From the NCBI GenBank assembly GCA_025093985.1, contig JACAAK010000006.1:2046001-2110000 (forward strand): a stretch of DNA of 64,000 bases, read 5' to 3'. This DNA is from Calvatia gigantea (lineage: Eukaryota > Basidiomycota > Agaricomycetes > Agaricales > Lycoperdaceae). Positions 43,690-54,964 of the stretch are shown in pieces (within the stretch, counting starts at the first letter, position 1; the number at the start of each line of letters is the position of its first letter). The notes beneath the pieces were generated by a model. That model ran no database searches, was not told where the DNA came from, and saw only the letters and a program-made list of their open reading frames with translations. A program made the translations under genes and the position numbers.

Positions 43690-45330
43690 GACACGCCTGG
43701 CGGTATGGGTGCTAGTGCCAACAGGCTCCTCAATCATGATACCACTGGCAGGCCCTTCCGGATCCACGTCCCTATCATCCTCATCGTTCATGTCTGGCAC
43801 AGGACAAGAAGCTCCTGCAATAGTACCTACACCAGCATTCTCGCCTTCGGCAGCAATCCTGTTAGCTTTATCCTCGCTATCTCTGATTTCCCAGTTCGCC
43901 TCACCAACTTCAAGGTTTTGGTTAGCGAGTGTACGGCGCAACAGGCATGAGAATGGTGGGTGGTGGTTCTCGAAAATGGTTCGGGTGCATTTGTGGGTGT
44001 AGCGAGGGAAAGCGTTTGACGGACCAGTACACCAAACAGATCCATGCGAACGCTAGGTTGTGAGAAAAAGGGAAGATGTTCGGGGACGGACCAAGGCAGC
44101 AGTTAGGTGGGTAAAGAGTTTTGATTTTTCCGGAGGTTGGTCCTGCAAGTTGACCACGGTGGCCGCTGTGCGAGGGAAGTGAACACTTGAACCCCTTAAT
44201 CGCACCTGTGCCACCAATGCGATCAAATCGAAGCGCACGAAACGAAAGCACAAGGACTCACTCAAAATCACTGACCCCATGCTGTCACTCGCGCCCAATA
44301 TGGGGGGATGGTGGAAGGGACAGACGGACGCACAATCGGGTACGCCGAGAGCTTTGGTTTTTCCAAAACTTGGTCCTGCGGCTTGGCTACCATTGTGCGC
44401 AGGAAGTGCGAGCACTTCAAGTCTTTTAGATGCATTCGTGTTACCAGAACGATTAAATATAGATGTACGAAAATAAGACGCAAATGATTCGCTTGAAAGC
44501 ATTCGCCCATGCTGCCACTCCTGACCGATCCCAACCCGAACCTTCACACTCTTGTAAATATCTTCTGTATCCCCTGGTAATCCATATGCGGTTGCAGAAC
44601 ATCCCCATCCTTGACCTGAAACGACCTGCCCTCCATATTTTCCTTCCTCAACCTTACATGGTTAAAAACGTGCTGGAGCTGGACTCGAATCCCTGATACA
44701 GAGTTTTCTGCGGGCTTCAGCGCATATTTCTGCGTGAACCCGAGATACGACTTTTGATCAAGAAGGGAGTTTGTTGGAATTTAGAGTGTTGATGGCCGCG
44801 GGACCGTGACCGGAACGGTCTGTGAGACGACCAATACCGTGGGTGGGGTCGCCTTTTTACCGATTGCGGCCAATGGCATCAAAGCGGAGTGAACGGCGGG
44901 GCACGAGGCGCATACGATATGTCAGTGCGTTGGGATTTATATTCGGGTTGGTCGGGGGGTAATGAATATTACTGGTATTATTGTCATGGTTCGGTTGAGC
45001 TGCTGCCGTGGGCACCATACCACCTACCCTCCTTTTAGATAATTGTATTGGAATCCAATGCAGCTTGACTCGCAGAGTGGGATGGCGTCTGAGGCTGGGG
45101 CTGTGGTGGTGGTGTGGGCCGGTGCTGGGCTGCAGCAGTCAGGGTCTGGTTCTGGTTCGCGTTGCCAGCTGAACGGCGGCAGTGTAGCGTCTACCGCTGT
45201 TGTGGCTGAGAGGTGGGTACCCGAAGTACTTGGGTGGGTTGCTGTTGTTGTTGTTGTTGTTGTTGTTGTTTCGTCCCCGGGCCCGCGTAGCTGGGGAACG
45301 TTGGTCGTTGGAGGAGAAAGCTGACGTGGA
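43690..45330 (-). pseudogene. FHA/RING-type gene copy 3, decayed
   Basis: On the minus strand, 45330-45045 resembles the N-terminal region of copy 5 (an Asn/Thr run from (GTT)9, then proline- and glutamine-rich sequence). 44940-44500 carries an FHA domain: YRMRLVPRRSLRFD, then SKVVSRVHAEI (the SRxH phosphothreonine-pocket motif), then EDIYKSVKVRVGIGQEWQHG. It is interrupted by stops. 44060-43700 gives a RING relic and acidic tail (ANQNLEVGEANWEI, DDRDVDPEGP). FHA plus RING is the architecture of Dma1/CHFR-like E3 ubiquitin ligases. The 3' A/N/G-rich part is missing; the copy ends close to the NLR stop at 43623. Confidence 0.65.
45244..45270. repeat. (GTT)9 microsatellite
   Basis: Nine perfect GTT units inside the N-terminal part of FHA/RING copy 3. 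Confidence 0.9.
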
Positions 45331-45594
45331 CGGTCTTCAGCAGTGAAGGACCAAAGGAAGTCGTGTGGCCTGCTGGGGGGGGGCGAAACTAAGAATGGTT
45401 GTGCGGTAGGCGGACGTTCTAAAAAAGTTGAGACTTAATTGAGTAATTCGTTCGTGCAACAAAGGACGGAACGCGTACAAGGAACGCGTGCGCCGGTTCT
45501 GGCACCTTGGAACACGACTGTTTACTTTATCTTGATAAGGACCACCCTCGACATGTCCTCACCCTCTTCGTTCTTCGGTGTGAAATTGGGTCAG

Positions 45595-46105
45595 CGGTGC
45601 CAACCGGGGTGAGCCAGAGAGCGTCATTTGCACCTTTACAGTCTCGTCTTCAGGGAACTCAAGAGCGCTCTATCAAATAATAAGTACCACACACACAACA
45701 ACATATCAAGGGGTGGGGGAAGTACCTCTTCCGCCTTGATCCTTCCCTGACCTCGCTATAACCCTTTCGAGCACCTTCTGCAGCCCTCTTCTTCATCGTG
45801 CAGGATTTTCCGCAGGTTGGGCTCCCCCCCTGTGTTTGGCTGTGAGGCGATGCATATTGAAAACACGTTGAGCGGCTTGGTGCCACTTGCTCCGCGGTTG
45901 CACTCCTTCTGTAGCTGCTGCTGCTTTGTGAACATGGTGATGATTTCTATTCCCTAGGGGGAAAACTTGGAGGGCATTACGAAGGGGGGTTGTCTGGGGC
46001 AGGGTTCGAGAGGGAAGTTGAACGTAACGTAAAAACGCAGCATTCGCAAAGTTCCGCACCAAATCGGGATACCCCAAGGCCTTAACATCTACTTACCATG
46101 GCAAA
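45595..46105 (-). CDS. Hypothetical protein, possible multi-exon
   Basis: A minus-strand reading GYPDLVRNFANAAFLRYVQL runs to about 45795 and may splice to KKRAAEGARKGYSEVREGS (about 45780). After a GT...AG intron it continues to ALEFPEDETVKVQMTLSGSP near 45655. Donor/acceptor dinucleotides fit, and the last block looks coding-like. No domain is recognised. It lies between FHA/RING copy 3 and the NLR at 46402, where the other cassettes have no such gene. Confidence 0.3.
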
Positions 46106-46401
46106 GAGGACTTTCTGGTGTCAGCAGGGTAGGCATTCTTTTCGACTGTATTTCGTCACATTCTGAGCCCCATTCAAATCAAAGTAATAATCGAGCGTGG
46201 CAAAACCCAAACCGTCGCTGGACAACCTCAAGCCAAACTAGTCAAGGACCGGACAACTTATTTTAAGCACAAGATGCCTGCTTATCAAGGGCAACCATGG
46301 GAGTTGTGTGGTTCACAGCTTCTCCCCCTTCTTTTTCTCCATCCCTCCTCCACATCCGTTGGTACCTCATCCTCCCCCTGCCACACCAACATCGCAGGAA
46401 T

Positions 46402-48797
46402 ATGCAGAGATCAACACGCCGTTCGAGAACAGCAAGGTTGGAGGCCTCGTCTTCAAGGACATCTCGCTCTCGCACGGGCCAGTCAATCGCGTCGGACCAG
46501 GAGGAGTTTTCTTCCAATGGTGAGTACTTACAGATACTCCTCTGATGATGTGATCCTGTTTGGGACTCATGTCGGTTCAGCGACCAGTGCAGGCACCGGT
46601 TTCTTTTCCAACCCTCACAATTTTGTGGTCAATAACTCCACGCTTTACAACGTTCAAGGAGAGCGCGATTTCGTTGCTCCAGGTGATACGCAGCATGACT
46701 TTAATATTCCTGTCAACCAACAGCCCAATTTTTTGTAGGGATGAAAGCACTCTCCGAGCGTGTTATTGATGGTGCGGAATACGACTCTTCCGCTCGTGAT
46801 CCCCCACCTCAATGCCATCCGGGTACGCGCGTCCAGCTTAGCGGGAGGATCAATACATGGTTCCACAACGAGGAACGGGAGAAGGCGCTTCTATGGCTCA
46901 ACGGGCCTGCTGGCGTTGGTAAATCGGCTGTGATCCAAACCTTCGCAGAGTCCCTATCCGAATCCAAGCTGTCTTGGAGCAACATTGTTCTTTTCAAGAC
47001 TTAATGATCGCAACGACCCTCAGCGCGTCTTTATCACTGTCGCTTTTCAACTGGCCACGAGGATATCTGCCTACCGAACTTACATCGTCAACCAAATTGC
47101 TCTTGATCCCAGCCTGTTGAAGAAGGGGATGAAAGAGCAGTTCCGAATCTTCGTTGTTGAACCATTCGGAAATCGGAGGATTGGAAGCGGCGAGGGTCCT
47201 TGGGGCGTCTTGTTAGATGGATTGGATGAATGCGACGGAGTGGACGAACAATGCAGAATTGTGCAACTTGTCAGCGAGTTTGTTCTTAACTTTCCTTGTT
47301 CCCCCCTCGTGTGGTCCATCTCCAGTCGACCAGAACCCCACATTGTAGCCACTTTCAAAGACGAGGCCATCGCTCCGAGTCATTGGTCGGAAGTACATAC
47401 CAATCGACTCCACCGAGGCCTGTCAGGATGTCGAGCGCTATCTGAGTACTAGTTTTGAGGCTATGCGCAAACGGTTCCCACACATTCCCTCCAACTGGCC
47501 AAGTGAAACGCAGTTCCTGAAGCTCGTTAACGGTGCATTGGGCTTTTTTTTATTTGCGAGGACTGCGGTTCATTTCATGAAAGACCCCAATCATGCTGAT
47601 CCCATATCTCGACTCAACCTGATATTATCCGTCATTGGTCGTTTGGATGTTGAAGTGACTGATGATCACCCTTTTTCGCTCCTCAACGCGCTGTATACCC
47701 AGATCCTCACACCTATCCCGACAACGTTATGGCGTACTACAAGGCGGGTTCTTGGATTTTTTCTTTGTGCGACGCATTCCCCTCTCAACGACGGGCTTTC
47801 ATACCCCCTCATGAGTCGCACTTTCATGGGAGCGTCTGTCATTCTCGGTCTTGAACAAGGCGTTGTGTACAGTTCTCTCTACAAGCTCCACTCCGTCCTC
47901 AAAATTCCACACACAAAAGCTGCACATTGTTCCAGAGTGACATTCTTCCATACCTCTTTTGGTGACTACCTCATGGATCCGACCAGATCCAAGGACTTTT
48001 GGATTGATCGTGGTGAATCTGTCAATGAGATTGCTCGCTGTCTTTATAAATTGTATCTTGATAAACCTTGGGACAGCGAGTGGGCTGCATACACTTCCCA
48101 ACTATCAAGGAGTGTGGGATCGTCTTTCTACCTGCACCTCAAGCACGACGCTGAATCCAGCCTGTACTATATTGTATCTGGAAGCCTCAGGATCAAATGG
48201 GGGAGGGGGCCTTTCAAGTCTCAGCAAGATCGATCTGAATGCTTGAATGTTCTCAGCAAAATCAACACTGCTGAGCTCTACCAGTTTAGCGAATCTGGAG
48301 TTCGAGTTACTGATTTCTTGTTTGAGCTCTGGGAGGTATGTCCTGTCTCTTATGTTAGCACAACGGCTTTTTGATCACTGACTGTTAACTGGTAGGCGTT
48401 CCCAGAAGAACTAATGAGCCGAGGGCTGTGCAAACAACTTCGATTGCGGGAAGTTAAGTTAAACCACCTTGATCATAGAAGCAACAGGCCGATCAGCATC
48501 ATCTACTCGATGGGGTTAAGGACGAAGCGTCAGGAGAGATCAGTAAGAAGGCAACCTGTTGGACGGCGTCAAATCCCCCCACTAATCATTGGTATATTTT
48601 AGTCTCCAGATTCTCCTGATGCCCTCCGAACCTTCATGGCTGAGGTGCGGTCACTTCAGCAGGGCGATCCCGAGAAGCCTGTTCTAGTTTGTGGGATTAC
48701 ACCCGAGAAGAGGAATGCATTCTTCCACGTTAAGGCTGGTTCACAGGGCCGGGGCAGGTCCCTCGAACGATATTACTGTATTCCGTACCCCTACTAG
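46402..48797 (+). pseudogene. NLR (NACHT) copy, intact except two single-base insertions
   Basis: Exons 46402-46519, 46581-46682 and from 46739 join in frame: MQRSTRRSRTARLEASSSRT, FVVNNSTLYNVQGERD, then MKALSERVIDGAEYDSS. Walker A GPAGVGKS, Walker B LLDGLDE and SSRPEPH are present. An extra base near 46969 (AAGCTGTC for AAGTGTC) and another near 47391 (GGAAGTAC for GGAGTAC) shift the frame. From 47463 a 303-codon frame runs to the fourth exon (AFPEELMSRGLCKQLRLRE). The last exon (SPDSPDALRTF, LVCGITPEKRN) ends YYCIPYPY at 48797. If both insertions were sequence errors this would be a second functional gene, about 710 residues. It faces FHA/RING copy 4. Confidence 0.85.
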
Positions 48798-49289
48798 TTA
48801 TTTCTCGCATACATTTCCCGGTTCAGGAGTCATGTGTACGTAAGGAAATGTATGAAAACAGACACGCACGACACACGCCTGGCATCGTGAGCGATGGCTC
48901 GAGCAAAATGTATAAGCATCAGTCTTTCAATATTTACAGGTTTCACAGTTTCACCCCGTTAGTATCCTACGTTGAGCATCAACCGGAGGTGCAGTTCCCG
49001 ACTCAGAGGTCAAATTAGTATCCAATTCTTACTTTGTGGGTTGTACCGGATTCTTCCATGCATTTCAGTCCAGCACTGCCATTGAGAAGGCGGCGAGAAG
49101 GTAGGTGGTGCGTAAAACTGAGAGGGACTAACCTCACATCAGCACTCTAAACATTTCAATATTTTCAGAACTTATTCGCGTGTACCACACACCAGAGCAA
49201 GAATAAATGTATTAACTATAGTACCCTTTACATCCACCGTACCCCCCAACCCACGAAAATAATGCGTAGATATGTACACTTAAGAGAAA
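48798..49289. repeat. Shared NLR/FHA-RING 3' spacer
   Basis: No gene. Similar to 59563-59880, the spacer after the NLR at 57203, with shared ATCAGTCTTT, TTTACAxGTT and CAGAGGT blocks. Its reverse complement resembles 5400-5620. Confidence 0.6.
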
Positions 49290-51480
49290 ACTGAGAGCTT
49301 GTTTAGTTCGTTGGCATAGGATTCATCGAGCTGTCAAAGGAACAGAAAAAGGGGGGAACACGAGATAAGCGAGATGGGGAGAAGACAAAAAGAATGGAGG
49401 AAGAGCGGGGAAGTAGTAATTTGACTGTATTTCTGGGGTCCAGCCTTGCGATCATTTCACGGATATCCCAATAACCACAGCTCTCGGGCCAAGTGGCACG
49501 AACAGCGAGTGGGATAACCCGTACCTTACATCCTAGGTTGGTCCACCCCGGCTCCCCACTGATGCTCCCCCCCCTCAATCCCCATTCCAATCTCACTCAA
49601 ACCAACGCCAATACCCAACTCCGTGTCTTCTCCACCACTACCAACAGGCAACCTGCCCTGCTGCCGCCGTCCCACCTCCACCAAGGTTCATTGGCACGGG
49701 TGATTCATTGCGGGCAGACGCACTCGAACCTGCGTCTAGACTACCCAATGTCCGCCTAAAGTTGTACCTTGACCTACAATGGGGCTGGCGTTGTTTGCGA
49801 ATGGGTTGTTGGGGTTGATATTAGTAGTAGTAGTAGTGGTGGTGGTGGTGTTCGCTAGGATAGAGACTGTGCATGGGTAGATGTATATTTCGCCAGGTGG
49901 GTGGTGGCGGTGAGGATTAGCACCGATGGTCCATATCTCCTTCACCCAACCCTCCAAATTGAAAGTGGGAGTTGGTCAAGGCCATTGCGGGCTTTGTGCC
50001 TGCCGGGGGAGTGGTACGTTAGTTAGGTTCAATTAAAGGAATTGCATCCAAGGTATGGAACGAGACAAAGGAGGGGAATGAAAAGCTAAAGAAAAGGGCG
50101 AGAAAGGTGAAGCGATATTCCTACCCTTTCCCCAAAACCACTCCGGCCCGGTATCCGTCGTGGACCGTCTCACCCCGGGGTAAGAAATTGACAGGCGTAT
50201 GAGCACCTGCTTTTGTTCCGTGGAGGGTGGATGATGAAAAGGTAATAAAAGATATCTGATAAAAGCGAACGGGGCGACCACAAACGTAGAGGATAAATAA
50301 GGGGAAAATGGTCACCCATTCTCCGCGTGTAAATCTCCGCGACATCAAAGGCTAAAAAACCTCGTAAATCATCTCTCTCCAACAAGAGTACGGCAGAAGG
50401 GCTAGAGCAGCTGAGCAAAAGTAGAGAAAATGCTGCAACGAGGGACGAAAATATATCACGCCCCATTTTGATGGTCATCAGGAAAATGACAACGTTTACC
50501 CCTGCGCTTCCAGTGAGAGGTAAAAAGGCCAAAGGCCAAAGAACGGTAACAAAGGAGTTTGATTTATGAGATCCTAGAGTGGCTGCCCAAGACCCGTGTG
50601 CCACCAAAATTGCCTTCTCAAACAATTGAGATACAAAGAACGGTGTGAGGGGTCAAAGTGCCTATCACTGTCCCTGTCGTCGCAATTACCATCAGCGATG
50701 ATAATGCGAGTCCGATGAACGGCAGTGACAGTAACTGAACATAAACCAAAGTGGAAAAAAGACAGGTGAACAAGGCGAAAGATGTGAAGTGAACAAAAAC
50801 AGAAGTGTTCCGCCCCCATCGTTTAGAGGGGCAAAGAGCCTAATACCCCCTTTTTAGAGGAGGGACTATACAGCATAGGGAGCCACTGGAGCCGGGAAAA
50901 AAGGAAATAGACCATAAGATGACTTCGAAGGAAAGCGTGAAAGCAAAGAAAAACCAACGAGAACGGGGGTCGGACTCACCCGCACCACCCTCCGCACCCA
51001 CACCCACACCCTCCGGCCTCTCAAGCACGATACCCGGCCTCCCCGAGCCCACACCCATCCTGTCGTTCAGGGTTTCCAGGATCCTGGAATGTTACCAGTA
51101 TTCTTGCCTTTGGCAGCATTTTTGTTAGCTTCGTGCTCGGTATCCTCGACCTCCCAGCCATGTATGACAGAACGGGCAAGAGTATGATGGATGGTGGGTT
51201 CCGCGGATGGTCGGATGCATTTGCAATGGAATGTACACGAGCAGCAGACAAACCAAAGTGCTTGATATGATTATCACGCTCAAAGGACCTGTTGTGCGAG
51301 CGTGAGGAAAGGTAGGGGGGAAGTTCTGCAGAAATAGGTGCTAGGAGGTAAGGGACGTGATTTAAGTTGCTGAGCGTGAACGTTGTTCAGTGGTTTACCT
51401 GCTGAGATGGGTATGGGTGAGTACCTGGAAGTGAGAGTGGCGAGAGGAGCCGAGCCAAGGCCAAGCGCTTGAGCCCCGGG
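49290..51480 (-). pseudogene. FHA/RING-type gene copy 4, decayed
   Basis: On the minus strand a RING relic lies at 51290-51060, reading in pieces that correspond to CSxTFHxKCIRPS and an acidic tail. The linker (50830-50600) matches that of copies 1, 5 and 6. The A/N/G-rich segment at 49960-49740 reads PGEIYIYPCTVSILAN, a threonine run, then NINPNNPFANNA. The last segment (49596-49303) includes GYWDIREMIARLDPRN, also seen in copy 6. No FHA segment is present; 51.36-51.45 kb matches copy 2 instead. It faces the NLR ending at 48797. Confidence 0.6.
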
Positions 51481-52060
51481 TTCTATTTTGTGTAGTTAGA
51501 CTCATACATCAGGTTGCCTGCACGAAGACCCAGGGGTGGCCGGCGGTAGCGACTCAAGTACTCAAGTACTCAAGTACTCAACGTTCAACGTTGCAACATG
51601 GGCCGGCCCCAGGCATCGTATGTGGGCGTTGTGAAGGGGACTGCACTGGGGCGAACGTGACATCATCGGCACCTCCAACCACTTGTGGACAGCAGGTAGA
51701 AGCTCGGGAAGTGCCGTTTAACGCTTCAGCGCTTCAGTTTCATTCCATTCTCTAATCGGAGTCCGTCATGTCCCAACTTCATTCTATCAAATCGTCGACC
51801 AACCCCTGCCTCTGTGCCTCTGTGAGTTAGTGACATAGCATCACCACGCGAAGGGCAAGGCATCCTTCCAAAAGAAGCCCTCGGAGATATTTCGCCCTGG
51901 GCGAGCAGTTAAAGAGGAACCCTCTCTCTCTCCCTATAGTGGGTATTTTCTCGTCCTCTCCCACCCATTTGAGTTCACCTATGCTACAGCGCAACACCAG
52001 TAACAGCAACACCTTCACCACGAGGATTGTCCACAAAATCCATTGATATTTAGTTTTCAC
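51481..52060 (-). pseudogene. Conserved block upstream of FHA/RING copy 4 (GELKWVGE block)
   Basis: A 77-codon minus ORF (52060-51827) contains GELKWVGEDEK and ends EGCLALRVVMLCH. About 51640-51840 is similar to 63440-63620 upstream of copy 6. A 10-bp motif around AAGTACTC is repeated three times at 51553-51580. The block's function is unknown. Confidence 0.5.
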
Positions 52061-52099
52061 GGTTTTAATATGTCTGTACTGTTCTGTTAAAGGAGTCGC

Positions 52100-54195
52100 T
52101 CATAATCCAACCCCCTGGTCCTCAACAGGTGGTGGAAGGCCATTGCCCATCAGTACTCTAACCCCCGGGCTCGTAACGTCATCGATCGTCACGAAAATAT
52201 AGCCTAAGGTGAAGCAGTCAGTCCACGACCCCTTCAAAGAAGGATCACACCGCACCGGGGCCAGGAGGATAGACCCGATTATTTGGCGGGCTCATAACTG
52301 TGAGAGTCTTTGCAGTCCTTTGACAACTGTGCGTCCATAAAGACGAGACGAGAGCTCGAATGGAAGGAGTGAGTGGAGAACCCGAGGTCAACCAACGCCA
52401 CTACCGGAGACGAATCAATTCAAAACTCTCACGAAATAAAGACCTCGTACCTTTGATGTTTTGTTTTCTGAGACTGGGAGGGATGGAGACGATTAACCGG
52501 AACTTGGAATTGAAAGCAATTTTTTTGGGAACGCTTGACAATTGGGGTCTTTCCACGAACATGTATGGCGGATTCAGATATTCCACACGTAACTCGCTGG
52601 AGGTGGTGAACACGAGATCGGATTTTGAGGGGAGTATGCTCACCTAGGGTACGCCGTGTCATTGACTATTCCGACGTTGGGGTTGGATCCAGCCACCATG
52701 AAATTTCTGCCAAAAAATCAATATTAAGCATGCCGGATGTTTTCGCACAACTATATAAGGTGAACTTGCCCTTTCTGCGTCAAAGTTACAGTGGAATGGT
52801 ACACACGAGCAATATCTGTTGTTGGCATTCCCTTATTGCTGATGCGTTTCCCAAGAGGGGCATCAGGAGTATACAGGGATGGTGTAAATCTGTACGAGTT
52901 CAACCTGACTCTTCTTTGTTTACAGTAGGGCTTGACTTACGCGGGGTGATCAGCATTAGAGGCACCGACGGGATCCTTAACAGTACCGCCGGCAGGATAG
53001 CCAGTCTGCGCGCCGCTGATAATCAGAACCTGTCCGTTGGGGATAAGGACCATCTCTCCCATCATTCTAGGTTCCAATAGCCTCTCGATCTCCCAGCCAC
53101 GCTTGATCCCCTCAGGAGTCAAAGTCATGCGGCTGCACTGATCCGAAGCGGGGTCTTGTGAGGAGAGTTGCGCGGGCTGGATTTGATCGCTTGTGTTGGA
53201 CCCACCGCAGATGAGGACCTCAGGGATGTAACCTGGGGGGTGAAGAGGTAGAAGTGTGGTTGCGGCGTCGAAGGGGTTGCTAACGCGGACGTTATTGGGA
53301 ATATCGGGTAGCAGTGTCTCAGTATTGGTCTCGATGTCGTAAATGATTGTTCGGTTGTTTGCGGCAATGAAAACTTTGCCATCCGGGAGGGCAATGGCCC
53401 TAGTAGCAGGAGAGTGAGCAATCTATCTGTATCTGCCGTATTATCGGAGTAACGCACCGGGGGAAAAGGTTGGCGGGCAAGGTGCGAACGAGGAAGTCCA
53501 TGGGCCTCGGGATACCGCCGTCTTTGGGAGGGAAAAACTCGATACTATTCACCGGGTCAATGTTATAAAAGGGAGTAAGCTCGTGCATGCCCCCAACGAC
53601 CATCTTAAGATGATTCAGTGAACAAGGTGGCGTTCGATAAGAAGTTGGAATTACCAGGGAACCATCGAAGATCCGCAAGCTGGAGGGGTACCACCTCGTT
53701 TCTGCGAGATGCAACGCCTCGGGCTCTTCGAAAAGCGTGCAATTAGAGCCACTCGGGTCATCACAGGGCTCCCAAATCCGTAAGCCCATGCGTCCATCTT
53801 GGGCCTGTGGTATTCCTGCGAGTTGTCCCGCAACACTGACCTACTTCAAGTCAGTCACCCGAAGTGAAAAAAAAAGTGAAATAAACTACCATCGTGCCAT
53901 TGCTTAGGAACCCCCCTGAACCACAAAAACTGTCCGTTATAGGTCTGAGTGCGGAAGCTATATTTGTCTCTAAGTTATACAGTGCTCCCCAAGCGGTATG
54001 ACCATCAACCTGCAAAGGGTCGTTCGTGGCTCTGTCGAAAAAGATGGCCAACGTATCGGAGACGATGATGGATTCCAATGCGACGATGCCAGTTGTGCCG
54101 TTCTGTACGAATTGCCATCCCTTCCCAGCAGCGGTTACTGGGTGGAGGAGAGGAAGAAATGTAGCCAATGATAAGCAACGATCTATCTTGACCAT
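52100..54195 (-). CDS. Glyoxal oxidase-like copper radical oxidase
   Basis: The start [20 protein letters not shown] (54195) is a signal peptide. Exons join through [13 protein letters not shown] (the Cys of the Cys-Tyr cofactor), [15 protein letters not shown] (RWYP Tyr), [50 protein letters not shown] (axial Tyr and His), [26 protein letters not shown], and [16 protein letters not shown] with the second copper His. The end is [20 protein letters not shown] before TGA at 52100. It oxidises small aldehydes to acids outside the cell and produces hydrogen peroxide, for example for lignin-degrading peroxidases. One extra base near 52306-52311 shifts the frame between DAQLSKD and TLTVMSPP; otherwise it looks complete. 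Its stop is only 40 bp from the GELKW block. Confidence 0.8.
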
Positions 54196-54960
54196 GCCGA
54201 AGAATTTGCGAAGCCTTGGTGAACCCTTAGCCCGCAGCAGGACCCGCAGATTCAAGTCGTTTATATAGGATTATGAGTTGAGCATCCCTCGGGTTAGTAG
54301 CCCCATATAGCAAAGATGGCCAGCATGGAGTAGGACTGAGGGAGGTGGTGAACGATCCAGCTAGTGGGAATTTTAATCAAGAATAGCATGAAATATTGTT
54401 GATCAATCATTAGAACGAGAAGCACTGGCGTGCGAGGCGTCCTTTTAATAGGCTGGAAGGTCGTCAGGACGCTTGGGGATAGCTGGCACCATTAATAATG
54501 AATTAACCGGAGGAGATAAATTTTGTCCGAAGATGTGTTTGCGCCTGAAGTGGCAATAGGAGAGACAAAGTCTCTCAAGCCCCCGGGAAAAAGTGACTAG
54601 TTAACTCCATAGATCAGCCACCGCAGCGGCGAAAGTGACGTGGTTGCCCGACACGAACCCTTGACCTTCCGAAAAAACCCTCACTCATCCATGAAAACAG
54701 CAAAGGGCTTTCTGAGTAGAATATTCTCCAACAGGATAACTTCCGAAGGGGTGCCTTCTTCGACTCTCAGACGCGCCAAATTGCATAAGTAGCCCATGTC
54801 CAGAATTGCGATATGTCCGGTGTCATAGTTCAGTTATGGTGCCGAGCATGTTTAGAACAAGAGAGGCACAAACGGTAGAGCAATGCCGGAGAGTGGGGAC
54901 CGAGAGGGTGAGTTTCATATCAGGACAAATAATCGATTGCGACGGAAAGTTCGTTGAGTC
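54196..54960. other. Intergenic, glyoxal oxidase upstream side
   Basis: 765 bp with no recognisable coding sequence. It contains the presumed promoter of the glyoxal oxidase gene at its left end and abuts the 3' end of FHA/RING copy 5. Confidence 0.4.
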
Positions 54961-54964
54961 AATT

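Noticed and set aside
44670..44700. tRNA B-box-like GGACTCGAATCCCT (also GGGTTCGACCC near 32495)
   Set aside because: No cloverleaf or A box can be formed around either. The first lies in an FHA domain relic, the second in the coding exon of the secreted protein.
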